From positions 1 to 64,000 of the forward strand of contig KV423932.1 of NCBI GenBank assembly GCA_001632435.1: 64,000 nucleotides of DNA, in the 5' to 3' direction. This DNA comes from Calocera cornea HHB12733. Taxonomy: Eukaryota; Basidiomycota; Dacrymycetes; Dacrymycetales; Dacrymycetaceae. Shown in pieces: positions 23,185 through 35,187 of the stretch. Under the pieces are notes generated by a model that did not search any database, was not told the DNA's origin, and saw nothing but the letters and a program-made list of their open reading frames with translations. Position 1 is the stretch's first letter, and each line of letters begins with the position of its first letter. Made by a program: the position numbers and the translations under genes.

Positions 23185-24206
23185 GTCGGCGCTGCACAAG
23201 CACAGTTGCGCCCTCGACCCCGCCCTACACGAGCGATGCGAGATAGCGGCTGAAACCGTCTGTGGCATCGGAAAGTTTTCCAGTAGACTGTCGCATAATA
23301 TTAATACACTAAGCTACTGTACGCGCAACCCCGGAAAGTGGCAGAGGCCGCGAGGGACCGGTTGCGCGCGGTCGCATCCTGATGCCACGGATGATCCGGC
23401 TCTGGATGTGCGTCCCTTTCAGCAAAGCTTCCGCGCTTAAGCGAGATGCGCGCGCGAGGCTGGCACACATCCCTCCCACCGCCAGCTCTGTACCGGTAGC
23501 CGCTGCGAGGTCGACGTAATAAAGTAGCAGCCAATGACAGGTCCAGCCGGGCCTCGCCGCACGCTTCCCTGCGCGCTCCGGCTGTACCGGGGTAAGGGCA
23601 CGGCCACAGTCGGAAGGTTGCGGCTACGCGCGTGTGGCCACCTTGGGCCGGGAGGCCGGTGCTTGTAGCCCTCCGGATCATATTGGATCGGGCCCGAGTG
23701 TGCCAGTGCGCTTCTTTGGAGACTGGGGCAGGTGAGGGAAGGTTTGGGCCTGTAGAGCTGGGGAAGACGGGGTAGTGCGCTGCCATGCGGTTCCCGGTTC
23801 ACGTGATGTGTGGCGCGTGTCGTCAGCTGCCAACACAGTCGTCTTCTGTGGAGTAGGGCATCCGCATACACCGGCGGTGTGCGGTGCAGGAATGCTGCGG
23901 TGAACGGCCTACAACGCCCTTGTCCCTCACGTCTTGTAGTGTACAGTACCTGCGCATGGTCCTCCTCACGCGTGACTGGTAAGTAGAGTCCCCGGGCGTA
24001 GCCAGTGCCGCACGAGCCGGCGCTAGCAGCCTCGCGCTGCACATCACATGGTCAGGCACGCTCTGCTCAGAAGTCGGCCTCCCGCGTGCGGGGCCCCGGA
24101 AGCCACATTGGGAGGTTTCGGCGAACGGGTAAAGGTTGCCTAGCAGGGTCATGGGCGTGAGTGTCTGCTTGTGAAGCGTCTCGGTTACTGTCGGTGGAGA
24201 CGGCTC

Positions 24207-24265
<59 letters not shown>
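24207..24265 (+). repeat. (GGTTCT)n hexanucleotide repeat
   Basis: Nearly ten perfect units. One frame reads as alternating Phe-Trp, which is unlikely to be a real protein. Confidence 0.95.
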
Positions 24266-24975
24266 GAAGTCGTTTCTCGCCGCTGTCGGCTCCGGATCAG
24301 TGCTCGGGGGTCTTTGGCTTTCCAGCGGTCCCACACGGCTCCTGTAACGGCTCCTGTAACGGCTGTATTACAAGTCCTTGTCATGGTTCCTAGGCGATTC
24401 TTAAACCCAACCTTATTAAGGCTTTCATGCGGAGTCTTACCATGATTTTAGAGCTCTTTGAGGATTTTCATAGCGATCATCGCAGCCGTTTGAACTTTGC
24501 ACACGACGGATCTCGACGATTTGAGCGAATTATTTCTCTACCGGTTCTAGTTGAGGATCTGAGAATGGTTATGATAGCGACTGTAGGCACGGTTGTACTT
24601 GTACAGAAGGTGGTTGTAACGATTGTGATAACAGTCGCGACAACAGCTCTCACAACACCTTTCATGCAGGCCTTCTTGAATGTCGGCAGTTGGTCAGCCC
24701 CCAGACTCGTACTTGACGCAGTCTGGTTCCAAACGCGGCCCATTGGAACAGCTGGAGCGAATACAAGGGCGGCACAAGAACTGGACCGGAACCGACATTA
24801 GTCGGACACGGTCGGAAACCAGAACCGAAGCGAACCAAGCGGCTTCTACCAGAAGCCAGAATGTTAGTGATGGGCATATGTAGAAAGAATTTGGTTATGA
24901 GATGTAAACACAACATGTGATTCATTTTATTCAGCTCCATAACTGCTCTCATCGAGCGTACAGCACAGCTACTGC

Positions 24976-26216
24976 TCAAGCATGGCCCTGGATCGGCTTG
25001 GGCACATATGGTTCCTCGAGGTACTTGATCTCCTCCTCCGTCAGCTTCTTGTCCGGAATGATCGCCTCCTCCAAGCGCGCCACGGAGCTGAAGCCAATGA
25101 TTGGGCTCGAGACCTTGGTGTTGATCCATGCCTGAGCGACCTGGCCCATGGACCACCCCTTCTGCTTGGCAATCTTCTCGACGCGGTTGATGATCTCCTT
25201 GTCGGCGTCGCTCTTCTTCATCTCGAATGCGGTGCCCTTTGCGGTGTCCTCACGCACAGAGGTCTCGCCGAGTGGGCGGGCAAGCTGGCCGGCCGCGAGC
25301 GGTCCCCACGGGATCAATCCAACTCCGGTGTAGTCGCAGTACTTATTCATCTCACGCTCCTCCTCGCGGTACAGCAACGAATAGTGGTTCTGCATGCTGA
25401 TGAACTTGGTCCAGCCGTTCTTCTCCGCCGCGTTCTGGTACTCGGCGAACTGCCACGCCCACATGGACGACGCGCCGATGTAGCGGACTTTGCCCCAGCG
25501 GACGAGGTCGTTCAAAGCGCACATAGTCTCCTCGAAAGGCGTGTTCATGTCGCAGCGGTGTATCTGGAGCAAATCGATATAGTCCACTTCCAGACGCGCC
25601 AGCGATGCTTCGACCTGCTGGAAGAGCGCCTGGCGCGAAAGCCCGGACATGTTCAAATAATCGCGCGTGTTCTTGAGGTGTGGCTGCGTCACGGTGCGCA
25701 CGCCCAGGTCCTCATGGACAAGCCCGTTCGCCTAGTTGGTCAGTGTTAGAAGCTAGACTGTGTGTCTATCACAGCACGAAAGATGCACCTTCGTCAGAAT
25801 GACAAGCTTGGATCGAGGGATGTTGTACTGGCTGACCAGTTAGTGCATGTCTGGCGAGAACGTGACGGGGCGTACTTTCTTGATAGCCTTTGCGATGATA
25901 CGCTCAGATTCGCCATTGGAGTACACCTACACGGCATCAGCATCGTGACATGGATCACTGCAGAGAATAACACACATTGGCAGTATCCCAGGTGTTGATC
26001 CCCTTTTCCCAAGCGGCCTTCAGCAGAGGAAGAGCCTTGTCCTCGTTGATGACCCAGGGCTGACAGCCGACAATCAGACTCTCGCCAGAATGAGGGACCA
26101 GACGCGCCACTCACTGCCCACTTGTCACTCCCAAAGCTCATGGCACCCAGAATGGGCACGGAAACGCGGAGACCGGACTTGCCAACGCGGCGGTACTCGA
26201 CTTGAGGGGCAGACAT
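24976..26216 (-). CDS. Aldo/keto reductase AKR2
   Basis: Five exons on minus: 26216-26115, 26059-25976, 25926-25876, 25827-25789, 25731-24976 (344 codons with stop). [60 protein letters not shown] and [14 protein letters not shown] are present. NADPH-dependent carbonyl reductase class, substrate unknown. It shares the first three introns with AKR1 and has one more after VILTK. Complete, with a TATA box upstream. Confidence 0.93.
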
Positions 26217-26355
26217 GTTTGCTGTGTTGGGCGGACGGTAAGCTGTCGGGGTACTATGCAGCCGGAGAGCTGTCGGTGCACCAGACAGATGGGGAGTTGG
26301 TGGTCAGGAGCAGGTTGAGCACGCCAGCAAGACGGCCGCTATCGCTCGGGCATCG

Positions 26356-26364
26356 TTTTATATA
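26356..26364 (-). promoter_or_regulatory. TATA box of AKR2
   Basis: TATATAAAA on the minus strand, about 140 bp before the start codon. Confidence 0.5.
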
Positions 26365-26551
26365 CGCTCGTCGACACCGTGGGTTGCCGGGTCGTCGCCC
26401 GTCGGGAATCCACTCTCACGTAATAGGACGGGATCAAATTCAACTTCTTAATACGGGGTCTCCACTTGCCCGAAGCACTCGTTCTTCTTCGACGCACGCC
26501 GACGTGTGGGAATAGGAAAGCAGCCGATGCGTGCAATGATCTTCTACCTCA

Positions 26552-27085
26552 TCATCTGCTCTCATAGAAGTACGATTGTCCCACTGGCTCATTGGCGAAC
26601 GTGTACACCGGGGTGAAGTACAAGCCTTCGGACTGTCGGTGGAATTCAGACGTCTTCGAGGCTATTCTACGTTCTGAGTGGAGGCATGTCACCTCGTGAT
26701 CTACATCTGTCACATCTCGTGTCTCTATATGGGGTTCACCCTGTTTGGAATGGATCGTCGCAGAATCTATGACCTCGGCTGCTCTCTGACTCAGTGAATG
26801 GACGGGAAGTTGGCTTTCCGCGTTGCATACCAACCGGCGCGCTCTTACCTGCGTGAAAGACATTGCTCTCACATGTATAGACCTCAACGTAGCGAAGTTT
26901 ATCATCCTCATCCATCTCTTGCTGACAATGCCTTTTCCAAGGCGCTTCTGATTCCCCAAATTTGTGCGCAGGAAGGGTTGGCTGCATCGTCGCTCAAGCG
27001 GAGCCTGCAAGTGCAGATTCGATGACATACCACAACAAAAGGCAAAGTATGTCAAAGTGAGAGTTGAACCCCGGGCCCAGGGCAA
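26552..27085 (-). CDS. Doubtful 177-aa open frame
   Basis: Unbroken frame on minus ending in FTPVYTFANEPVGQSYFYESR-like sequence. It starts inside the relic repeat of copy B and has no recognised motif. It may be a remnant exon or chance. Confidence 0.15.
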   Translation of the reverse strand: MPWARGSTLTLTYFAFCCGMSSNLHLQAPLERRCSQPFLRTNLGNQKRLGKGIVSKRWMRMINFATLRSIHVRAMSFTQVRARRLVCNAESQLPVHSLSQRAAEVIDSATIHSKQGEPHIETRDVTDVDHEVTCLHSERRIASKTSEFHRQSEGLYFTPVYTFANEPVGQSYFYESR

Positions 27086-27545
27086 TTTCCATATTTTAGC
27101 TCCAACGGCCAGTGCTTATTTAGGGGTCGACACGATAGTGTCCTTCCACCAATCGACCATGTTGCCGCAGACCTGGGATACAGGCGCTTTTGTCTGTGAA
27201 GTAGTATCACGAGAACTGGGCTCACGGCTCCACATCGGCCGTCTCCCCCTACAGGCTGTGTGAGGAGGGGGAACCCCTGGAGCACTCCTTCTCATATATT
27301 CTCGAAGCACCACTATCGTGTGTGGTTTCGGTGCAAGCAGCGGGCATCATCGGTTGAGTGGGTCCATCGCCGTTCGTTTGATCATCTGGAGCCCGCTCGC
27401 CGCGGGCGACTGCCCCCGCCCGCGAGGGCTCGGCCAAGGGCATGCCGTTACAGATGAAGACGCGGACAAGGAGATTGTCAAAGGCATTGGGAAGCTTGCA
27501 AAGGAGAAGGGGGATGCCAGGGGGTCATCGTTGATGGGGGGAGGG
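27038..27545 (+). pseudogene. Relic repeat carrying a broken AKR fragment (copy B)
   Basis: Inverted homologue of 18733-19270. On + 27380-27530 the AKR fragment reads LIIWSPLAAG...DEDADKEIVKGIGKLAKEKG, lacking the rest of the gene. The 5' side repeats aaaaggcaaagtatgtcaaa and gagttgaaccccgggcccag. It is cut at the 3' end by the assembly gap. Confidence 0.6.
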
Positions 27546-27790
27546 NNNNNNNNNNNNNNNNNNNNNNNNNNNNNNNNNNNNNNNNNNNNNNNNNNNNNNN
27601 NNNNNNNNNNNNNNNNNNNNNNNNNNNNNNNNNNNNNNNNNNNNNNNNNNNNNNNNNNNNNNNNNNNNNNNNNNNNNNNNNNNNNNNNNNNNNNNNNNNN
27701 NNNNNNNNNNNNNNNNNNNNNNNNNNNNNNNNNNNNNNNNNNNNNNNNNNNNNNNNNNNNNNNNNNNNNNNNNNNNNNNNNNNNNNNNNN
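27546..27790. other. Assembly gap (245 N)
   Basis: Run of n. It joins the AKR relic (copy B) to sequence downstream of AKR3, so a collapsed repeat is likely. Confidence 1.
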
Positions 27791-28000
27791 GTGTGACCCC
27801 CTCTCTTGGGAGCCCCCCCACGGAAACCTCCTCCAGCGATCACCTAGAGTGATCCCTCATCGAACCCCCCTAACAGCCGGCCCCGTCCAACCCCACCCAG
27901 AGTCGGGATATGCTTTGGTAGAAGAATTGAATCAACTCAATGTCATTTTGAACCGCATACGCAACACAGTATCAACAACCGACCGTTGAAAGTGCCGTGA

Positions 28001-29181
28001 TCAGAAATGGCCATTAATGGGCTTGGGCACGTAAGGCTCCTCCAGATACTTGATCTCCTATTCTTGTTTGGGATAATCGCCTCCTCTAGCCGCGCCACCG
28101 AGCTGAAACCGATAATCGGCAAGGCCACTTTGGTGTTGATCCATGCGTGGGCAACCTGGTCCATCGTCCACCCTTTTTCCTTTGCAAGCTTCTCAACGCG
28201 GTTGATAATCTCCTTGTCCGCTTCGGACTTCTTCATCTCGAACGGCGTACCCTTGGCCGAGTCCTCGCGGGCGGTGGACTGGCTCAGCGGGCGGGCGAGC
28301 TGGCCGGCGGCGAGCGGGCTCCAGGGGATCAATCCAACGCTGGTGAAATCGCAGTACTTGTTCATTTCGCGCTCCTCCTCCCGATACAGCAGCGAGTACT
28401 GGTTCTGCATACTGATGAACTTGGTCCAGCCATTCTTCTCCGAGATGTGCTGATACTCGGCGAACTGCCACGTCCACATGGACGATGCGCCGATGTAGCG
28501 CACCTTGCCGGAGCGGACCAGGTCGTTCAACGCGCGCATCGTCTCCTCAATCGGGACGTTCGAGTCGGCGCGGTGGATTTGCGGCAGATCGATATAGTCG
28601 GTCTCGAGCCGCTTCAGGGACGCCTCGACTTGCTGGAAGATTTCCTGGCGGGATAGGCCGGACTACGATCAGCATATGTCAGTAAATGAGTGATAACGCG
28701 CGTTGTGAGGCATACCGTATTCACGTAATCCCGAGAGTCGGCGAGCTCGGGGAACATCATTGTTGGCATGCCGGGCTCTTCATGTGTCGACGCGCAGCAT
28801 TTGGTCAACAGGACGAGCTTGGATCGTGGGATGTTGTACTGCTTGGCATGTCAGCATGTATGCGCATATAGCCGACACGGATCGGTACGCACCGCTTTGA
28901 TAGCCTTCGCGATAACCCGCACTCGGACTCCCCATTTGAGTATACGTTGGCCGTGTCCCACGCGTTGATCCTCATATCCCAAGCGGCCTTGAGAAGAGGG
29001 AGAGCTTTGTCCTCATTGAGGACCCATGGCTAGGCCAGCATCAGCTCAGCGCGACCCCGGTCCGTGCGTGTAGTCACATCCACTTGTCGCTGCCGAAGCT
29101 CCTCGCTCCCAGGATCGGCACGTATACGCGCAGGCCCGACTTGCCGAGGCGGCGATACAGGACTTGAGGGGTAGACATCAT
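28001..29181 (-). pseudogene. Aldo/keto reductase AKR3, pseudogene
   Basis: Homologous to AKR2 from [12 protein letters not shown] to the C-terminal EEPYVPKP. Lesions seen: the exon 1 donor is displaced (tggat|gtgact). The intron after WDTAN is absent, so VYSNGESE follows directly. A 2-nt insertion after GESE shifts frame. A deletion of about 10 nt after IIPNK shifts frame again, so the last residues are wrong. The catalytic regions ([26 protein letters not shown]) are otherwise well kept, so inactivation is recent. It begins with MMSTPQV at 29181. Sequencing error at one site would not explain all lesions. Confidence 0.8.
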
Positions 29182-29288
29182 GGTCGAGCTGTAGGCAGGA
29201 GTCTGTGCTGATTGTTGCTCGTTGGCTAGTTGTGTGGTCCAGCCGCGGCTTAACGGATACACGTTCAGCGGACGTGTCAACGCGAACG

Positions 29289-29295
29289 TTATATA
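29289..29295 (-). promoter_or_regulatory. TATA box of AKR3 pseudogene
   Basis: TATATAA on minus, about 110 bp upstream of the start, in the same setting as AKR2. Confidence 0.4.
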
Positions 29296-29669
29296 CCGCC
29301 TCGTCGGCGCCGTGGCCGGCGACTGAGTCTAAGGCATCCTGCGCCGGTTCCTTGAGTAGAGCACAAGTGGGAGGGGGGGGACAGTGTGCAGGACTGGGGC
29401 AAGGTGACCGATCGAATTATGTATCACGTTTGACGTAAGCAAGGTTCCGGACCCTGAACGCAACCCACAAAAAGCGAGTGCACTTCCTGCGTCCACGACC
29501 TCACACCGCCTCACCGAATCAATTCGCCGACTGAGCTCCGTCTTTCATCATGCTCGTTATACAGAGGGAAACAGGTGACTTCCCAGAAGAAGTTGCCTAT
29601 GATTGCCAGCCATGCACCTACTCCGCTCATATCACGCCGCAACCTTGCTGGCGCTAAGTCGGAAACTAC

Positions 29670-30413
29670 TTAGGCCGAGCGCACTCCAAAAACAACGCGT
29701 TTAATCGCTTTCAAAGCCCCAAATTGAGGTATCGGAACTTCGGGCGTTAGAGGCGTGCTTCTAGCGTGCCGAACCTTGTCCAGGAAGCGTCGAACAAAGG
29801 ACTCGCCAAACCATCGGGCTTCCCGGGGAAGATACGCGACGCGGACCTTGATGGCCTGGATCTCTCGCTTTCCCGGAGACGCCTTCGCAGCCTCCCACTG
29901 CATGACCAAATCAGCCGCTGCTCTTCGTTGATGTCAACATTTGGCTGACGAGCTCTTCGGCGAGGTCGCTCATCTCCTCCGGCTCCACGACCGTCGTCTC
30001 AATCAGAAACTTGTCCTTGCAGCGGAACCCTGGGTTCAAGTCGTCGACGAACGGCAGCATACGGACTACACACGTGATGATCAGAATCTGACGACGGCGA
30101 TTCTAATCCGAAGCGTACTGGAAATATCGCAAGTTCTTCCCGGTTCTACCTTTCCGTAGTTGGGCCGCACCGCATATCGCTACCAGGCGTGTTTCAGGAT
30201 AGACCCTCGGTGGGACGTCTCCGGTGCTCACCTTGGGTGACGTCGTCTTCACTTTGAAGGCGATCGGTGCGAGGCTCGTGTTGCGAACTCGCAGGGTCCG
30301 CTCCAGGGGCCTATTCAGGGGGTCTAGGGTGGGCGCGTATCAGGGTGCGCGTCTATCAAAACGAAGCGCTTACGGTGAAAGCCTAACATCCCCGGCTCGA
30401 CCTCAACAGACAT
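29670..30413 (-). CDS. MSP-domain protein (VAP/PapD-like), frameshifted
   Basis: Exons on minus: 30413-30374, 30232-30323, 30119-30179, then from 30065. The N-terminal MSP fold reads MSVEVEPGMLGFH, LRVRNTSLAPIAFKVKTTSPK, YAVRPNYGKVEPG and NPGFRCKDKFLIETTVV. These are hallmarks of VAP/Scs2-like proteins that bind FFAT motifs at ER contact sites. The frame meets TGA at 29913-29911 after KSSG, while the continuation DLVMQWEAAKASPGKREIQ...VRVAYLPRE lies one base out of frame. One extra T explains it. Downstream there is no coiled coil or membrane anchor. It is either a pseudogene, a sequencing error or an unseen intron. It is divergent from AAP2. Confidence 0.65.
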
Positions 30414-30791
30414 CTTCAACTCGCAGTCGATCTGCAACCTGCAACCACTCGACCTGGACTGCGCAACAGACGAGAAGGACGTCTGCGCAAACGTCAACGG
30501 TTACGTGGCTGTACCTTCCCCAGGCCGCGAGGCTGCGTTGCTGGCGGATTCTCTTGCCTTTTGCGGGCAAACCCGGCCAGGCCCCCGTTCTAGTCGAACA
30601 GGCGCCGTCCCTGTCTCTTCTTCCGAGCGAACTGATGTGGCGCGGCTGCAATCCCGCGACAGGGCTATGTTCCGAGCACGAAGACAAGAGAATGACTTGC
30701 GGGCAGGCCCACAGCCTACAAAATGGCCCCCTTGACGCGGCTCCACGGCACAGGCGGCGCCTTTTCCCCCCTCCCCGCCACGATATTCAAT
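30414..30791. promoter_or_regulatory. Divergent intergenic region MSP gene / AAP2
   Basis: About 380 bp. No TATA box recognised. Open frames here are chance. Confidence 0.35.
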
Positions 30792-32676
30792 ATGTCGGTC
30801 GACCTGAACCATCTCGAGCTTAACCATCTCGGCGTTAACTCCTTCGCCGACCACAGCGTGGGCACCCACCGAATCGGTTCCAACATTAAGATCGAAGAAT
30901 CCGATGACATCGCCGAGTTCGAGGAGAAGAAAGTCCTGAAGAGGGGCCTCAAGCAGCGCCATATTCAGATGATTGCCCTCGCCGGCACCATCGGGACTGT
31001 AAGTCACTCTTCTGCTAGACACGGCGAGACTCTATTCTAACCCCTAAACAGGGCCTCTTCCTAGGCTCTGGAGGCGCCATTGTCGACGGTGGCCCGGCTG
31101 GTGCCTTCATGGGTTACCTTTTTGTCGGAATTTTCATCGCGGGTGTCGTCATCTCCATCGCAGAGATGAGCGCTCTCGTTCCGCTGTCCGGTGGAGTCGT
31201 TCGGCACTCGCACTACTTCTTCGACCCTGCTCTTTCTTTCGCTCAGGGCTGGAACACCGTGTATTCCACGCTGATGACACTTCCGGCTGGTGAGTAATAT
31301 CATTATGAAATGGCTGAGCGACTCATATCTGGAATAGAAATCACCGCCGCTGCGGTGATCATTGATTTCTGGACGACGAAGATCAGCAACGCAGTCTGGA
31401 TCACTATCTTAGGTCTGCTCCTCTTCATCTCGAACCTCTTTTTCGTCCGTGTGTACGGAGAGCTGGAGTTCACATTCGCCATGCTCAAAATCATGCTCAT
31501 CGTCGGGCTCATCATCATGGTATGTTGCGTAATCCGTGTCAACCTTCTTTCCCGACTCAACGTAAATGTCTCAGGGTCTCGTTGTTGACCTCGGCGGTGG
31601 ACCCGATCATACACGCATAGGCTTCCTATACTGGGAGAATCCTGGTCCTTTCGTTCAGTATCTCGGCATTGAGGGATCCTGGGGCAAATTTCTGGGATTC
31701 TGGGCCACCTTCGCCAACGCTGCTTACGCCTACTCAGGCATCGAGAGTATCTCTGTTGCGGCTGCCGAGACTCACAACCCTCGGCACGCCATCCCCAAAG
31801 CTGCCAAGCGGATATTTTTCCGTATTCTACTCTTTTACGTCCTCTCGATTTTGGTCGTCTCGATGATAGTTCCTTCCAACGACCCCGACCTGTTGAACCC
31901 TGGGGCCAACGTGGGGGCTGCGCTTTCACCATTCGTCATTGCGGCCAACCGTGCCGGTATCTCGGTCCTGCCGCATATCATCAATGCCATCGTCCTAACA
32001 TCGGCCTGGTCATCCGGAAACTCCGGTATGCTCAATGGCTCTCGTGCACTCTACGGCCTCGCCATCGAGGGCCACGCGCCGCCATTCTTCAAGATGGTCA
32101 ATCGCTTCGGTATTCCATGGGTCGCCGTTTGTACTATCGGTGCTTTCATCTTGCTCGCGTACATGAGCGTCTCCGACAACGCCTCACTCGTCTTCAGCTG
32201 GTTCCAGGACCTTGTCGGCTCAGCTGCCTTGGTCCTGTGGATTGTCATCTGCATGGTTTACCTACGGTTCTACTATGGCTGTAAAGCTCAGGGCATCGAC
32301 AGGCACCGGGAGCTTCCGTGGGCAGGTCCCTTACAGCCTTACGCAGCATGGACGTCAGCGATCGCCTTCAGCGTCATTTTGATCACCGGTGGCTTCCCCG
32401 TTTTCACCACCGGCAACTGGAATTCCCAGAAGTTCGTTGGATCATACTTCAATATCCCGCTTATCTTCGTATGTCGAGGGTGCAGTGGTTACCTCGATAG
32501 AGCCACTGACCATTGCATAGATCCTCTACTTCGGCTACAAGTTTACAAGGAGAACCAAAATAGTCCCACTCATGGAGATGCCTATCAGGGACTTCATTCA
32601 GGTGGCCGAAGACAACCCCGAGCGCCCGGACCCTCCCGTGAAAGGCTGGGCCCGGCTTGGATTCCTGTGGAGTTGA
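30792..32676 (+). CDS. Amino acid permease AAP2 (APC superfamily)
   Basis: Five exons: 30792-30998, 31052-31289, 31338-31519, 31575-32468, 32521-32676 (559 codons with stop). LKRGLKQRHIQMIALAGTIGTGLF is helix 1 of the fungal amino acid transporter family. About 12 hydrophobic segments follow, with NAAYAYSGIESISVAAAET and YYGCKAQGIDR. The C-terminus is hydrophilic (MEMPIRDFIQVAEDNPERP). Plasma-membrane symporter, substrate not predictable. All intron positions equal those of AAP3, which lies tail to tail. The start is the Met nearest the conserved part; an in-frame Met 69 nt upstream is possible. Confidence 0.93.
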
Positions 32677-33285
32677 TGCGTTTCATGTGGAAGCTTTCTG
32701 AGAGGAAGGCGTCACAGTGTAGAATTAGCTGTCTTTACGCGCGCAGAAGCCATAGTGTCCGTCTGTAATGCCTGTGACGTTGTCTTGGTATGGTTATAGC
32801 AAACATATTCCCCCAATTCGTCCTCGGCGCTTGAGAGAAGCTGACCTCGACTGTTGCTGTATTCGAGAGACAAACACCGGTTCTAGGAGAAAGGCAAGGT
32901 CGATCGTCTCTACCCAGGCGACTGTACAGTTTTTGATGTAGTTTATGATGCTTCCGCCCGATCTGGCAATTTCTTGGCATGAAGACATTCAATTTTCAGG
33001 TCACAGGCTACAGCTGAGGGAAAATATGAGACGAAATTGACTTATACTTTTTGAGCATCACTGCACAGATGTAGGGATCAAATCCGTCGCATGGTCACCA
33101 AAACCTACAGATGGCAGTCACAGTTTACGACGAGAGGGCTCAATTGACCAGGAGATAGAAAACAATAATTTGCGCTACAGTACTGGGTACGCTATAGTAC
33201 ACCATCCATCGGCACCTTTGCAGTTGCGCCTTGATGCATCTAATTTCTGGTGCAATAAACCCCACAAATTGACCCAAACATCCCC
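32677..33285. other. Convergent 3' intergenic region, no gene seen
   Basis: 609 bp between the stops of AAP2 and AAP3, AT-richer than the genes. Confidence 0.4.
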
Positions 33286-35187
33286 TCAGCTCCAGAGGAA
33301 ACCAAGACGCCTCCAGCCCTTCATGGGAGGGTCGGGGTGCTCCGGGTTGTCCTTCGCAATCTGGATGAAATCCCTGATGGGCATCTCCATCAGAGGAACC
33401 ATCTTCGTGTGGCGAGTGAACTTGTAGCCGAAGTAAAGAAGCTGAGAAAAGGATGAGCGGACTAAGTTTCAACAACGCCAGTGGTACTTACGAAGATCAG
33501 AGGGATGTTGAAATAAGCACCAACAAAGCCTTGCGCACTCCATTCGCCCTTGATGAACACGGCGAAGCCACCGGTGAGGAGAATGAGGCTGAACATGAAA
33601 GCGGAAATCCAGGCAGCGTACGGCTGCAGAGGAGCCGCCCACGGGAGCTCGGTGTGCCTGTCGATGCCCTGGGCCTTGCAGCCGTAGTAGAAGCGCAGGT
33701 AGACCGTGCAGATGACAACCCAAAGGACAAGCGCCGCGGAGCCGACAAGATCCTGGAACCAACTGAAGACAAGGGCGGCATTGTCGGATACGGTCATGTA
33801 GCCGAGCGCAAGGAAAATACCAATGCTGCAAACAGCGATCCAAGGGACACCAAAGCGGTTAACACGCTTGAAGATTGCGGGCGCGTGACCCTCAATGGCG
33901 AGACCGTAGAGGGCACGGGATCCACCAAGCATACCGGAGTTGCCGGACGACCATGCGGAGGTGAGCACAACAGCGTTGATAATGTGCGGGAGCACCTTGA
34001 TACCAGCGCGGTTGGCGGCAATGACGAACGGTGAAGCGGCGGCACCAGCACCTCCATTGAGCAGGTTAGGGTCGTCGGACGGGACGATCATCGAGACAAT
34101 CAGGATGGAGATGACATAGAACAGCAGCACACGGAAGAAGATGCGCTTGGCGGCCCGGGGAATGGCGTGACGCGGGTTGCGAGTTTCGGCAGCCGCGACG
34201 GAAATGCCCTCAACACCGGAGTAGGCGTAGGCCGCGTTGGAGAAGGTGGCCCAGAAACCCAAGAATCGACCCAGAGAACCGGGGATGCCGAGGTACTGAA
34301 CAAAGGGACCGGGGTTCTGCCAGTAGTAGAAGCCGATGCGAGTGTGGTCAGGTCCTCCGCCGAGGTCAACGACGAGACCCTGAGACATTTTTGTTGAGCT
34401 CAGGGTACAGCTTGCCACCAAGTGCGAAACTTACCATGATAATCAGCCCGATGATAAGCATGATCTTCAGCATCGCGAACGTGAACTCGAGCTCGCCATA
34501 AACGCGCACGAAGAACAAGTTGGAGATGAACAGGAGAGCGCCCAGGATCGTGATCCAGACAGCGTTGTTCACTGCAGTGGTCCAGAATGTGATGATAACG
34601 GCGGCAGCGGTGATTTCTGCATAAAACAATCAGCAACGACGGACAATGCACTTTGACACTAATTTCTCACCGGCAGGCAGAGAAATCAGGGTGGAGTAGA
34701 CGGTGTTCCAGCCTTGCGCGAATGACAGTGCGGGGTCGAAGAAGTAGTGCGCGTGACGGACGATACCACCAGAGAGAGGCACAAGGGCGCTCATCTCGGC
34801 GATGGAAAGAACGACACCAGCGACGAGGATACCAACGAACAAGTAGCCCATGAAGGCACCCGCCGGACCACCATTCACAATCGCAGCCCCAGACCCGAGG
34901 AAAAGACCCTGTTCAGGTGCTCAGGATGCAACTCGACGATAGCAATGGAACGATCAACTCACAGTACCGATGGTGCCGGCAAGGGCAATCATCTGAATGT
35001 GGCGCTGCTTGAGACCACGCTTCAGGTCCTTCTTCTCCTCGAACTCGACGATGTCCTCATCCGGAGGGACCTCTACGTCCAAGTGCCTGGCACTGTGCTG
35101 GGTGCCGGTCTTGGTGAGACCCTTCTCGTCACCGAGCTCGCCATCGACATCCTCGCGGGTGGGTGCTTTCTCTACTGGGTAGGACAT
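33286..35187 (-). CDS. Amino acid permease AAP3 (APC superfamily)
   Basis: Five exons on minus: 35187-34963, 34908-34671, 34616-34435, 34379-33492, 33441-33286 (563 codons with stop). Exons 2, 3 and 5 have exactly the lengths of those in AAP2 (238, 182 and 156 nt). LKRGLKQRHIQMIALAGTIG, AEMSALVPLSGGIVRHAHYF, NAAYAYSGVEGISVAAAET and HTELPWAAPLQPYAAW are seen. The N-terminal cytosolic part (SYPVEKAPTREDVDG) differs from AAP2, which suggests different turnover or regulation. Intact. Confidence 0.93.

Larger units (their letters stand above)
21561..24975. other. 3.4-kb gene-free region
   Basis: Several frames stay open by base composition, but none has splice logic or recognisable motifs. Contains microsatellites (listed separately) and a cgtat run near 22555-22572. 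Confidence 0.5.

Noticed and set aside
24161..24445. Frame with (Phe-Trp)n repeat
   Set aside because: Product of the GGTTCT microsatellite, not a plausible protein.
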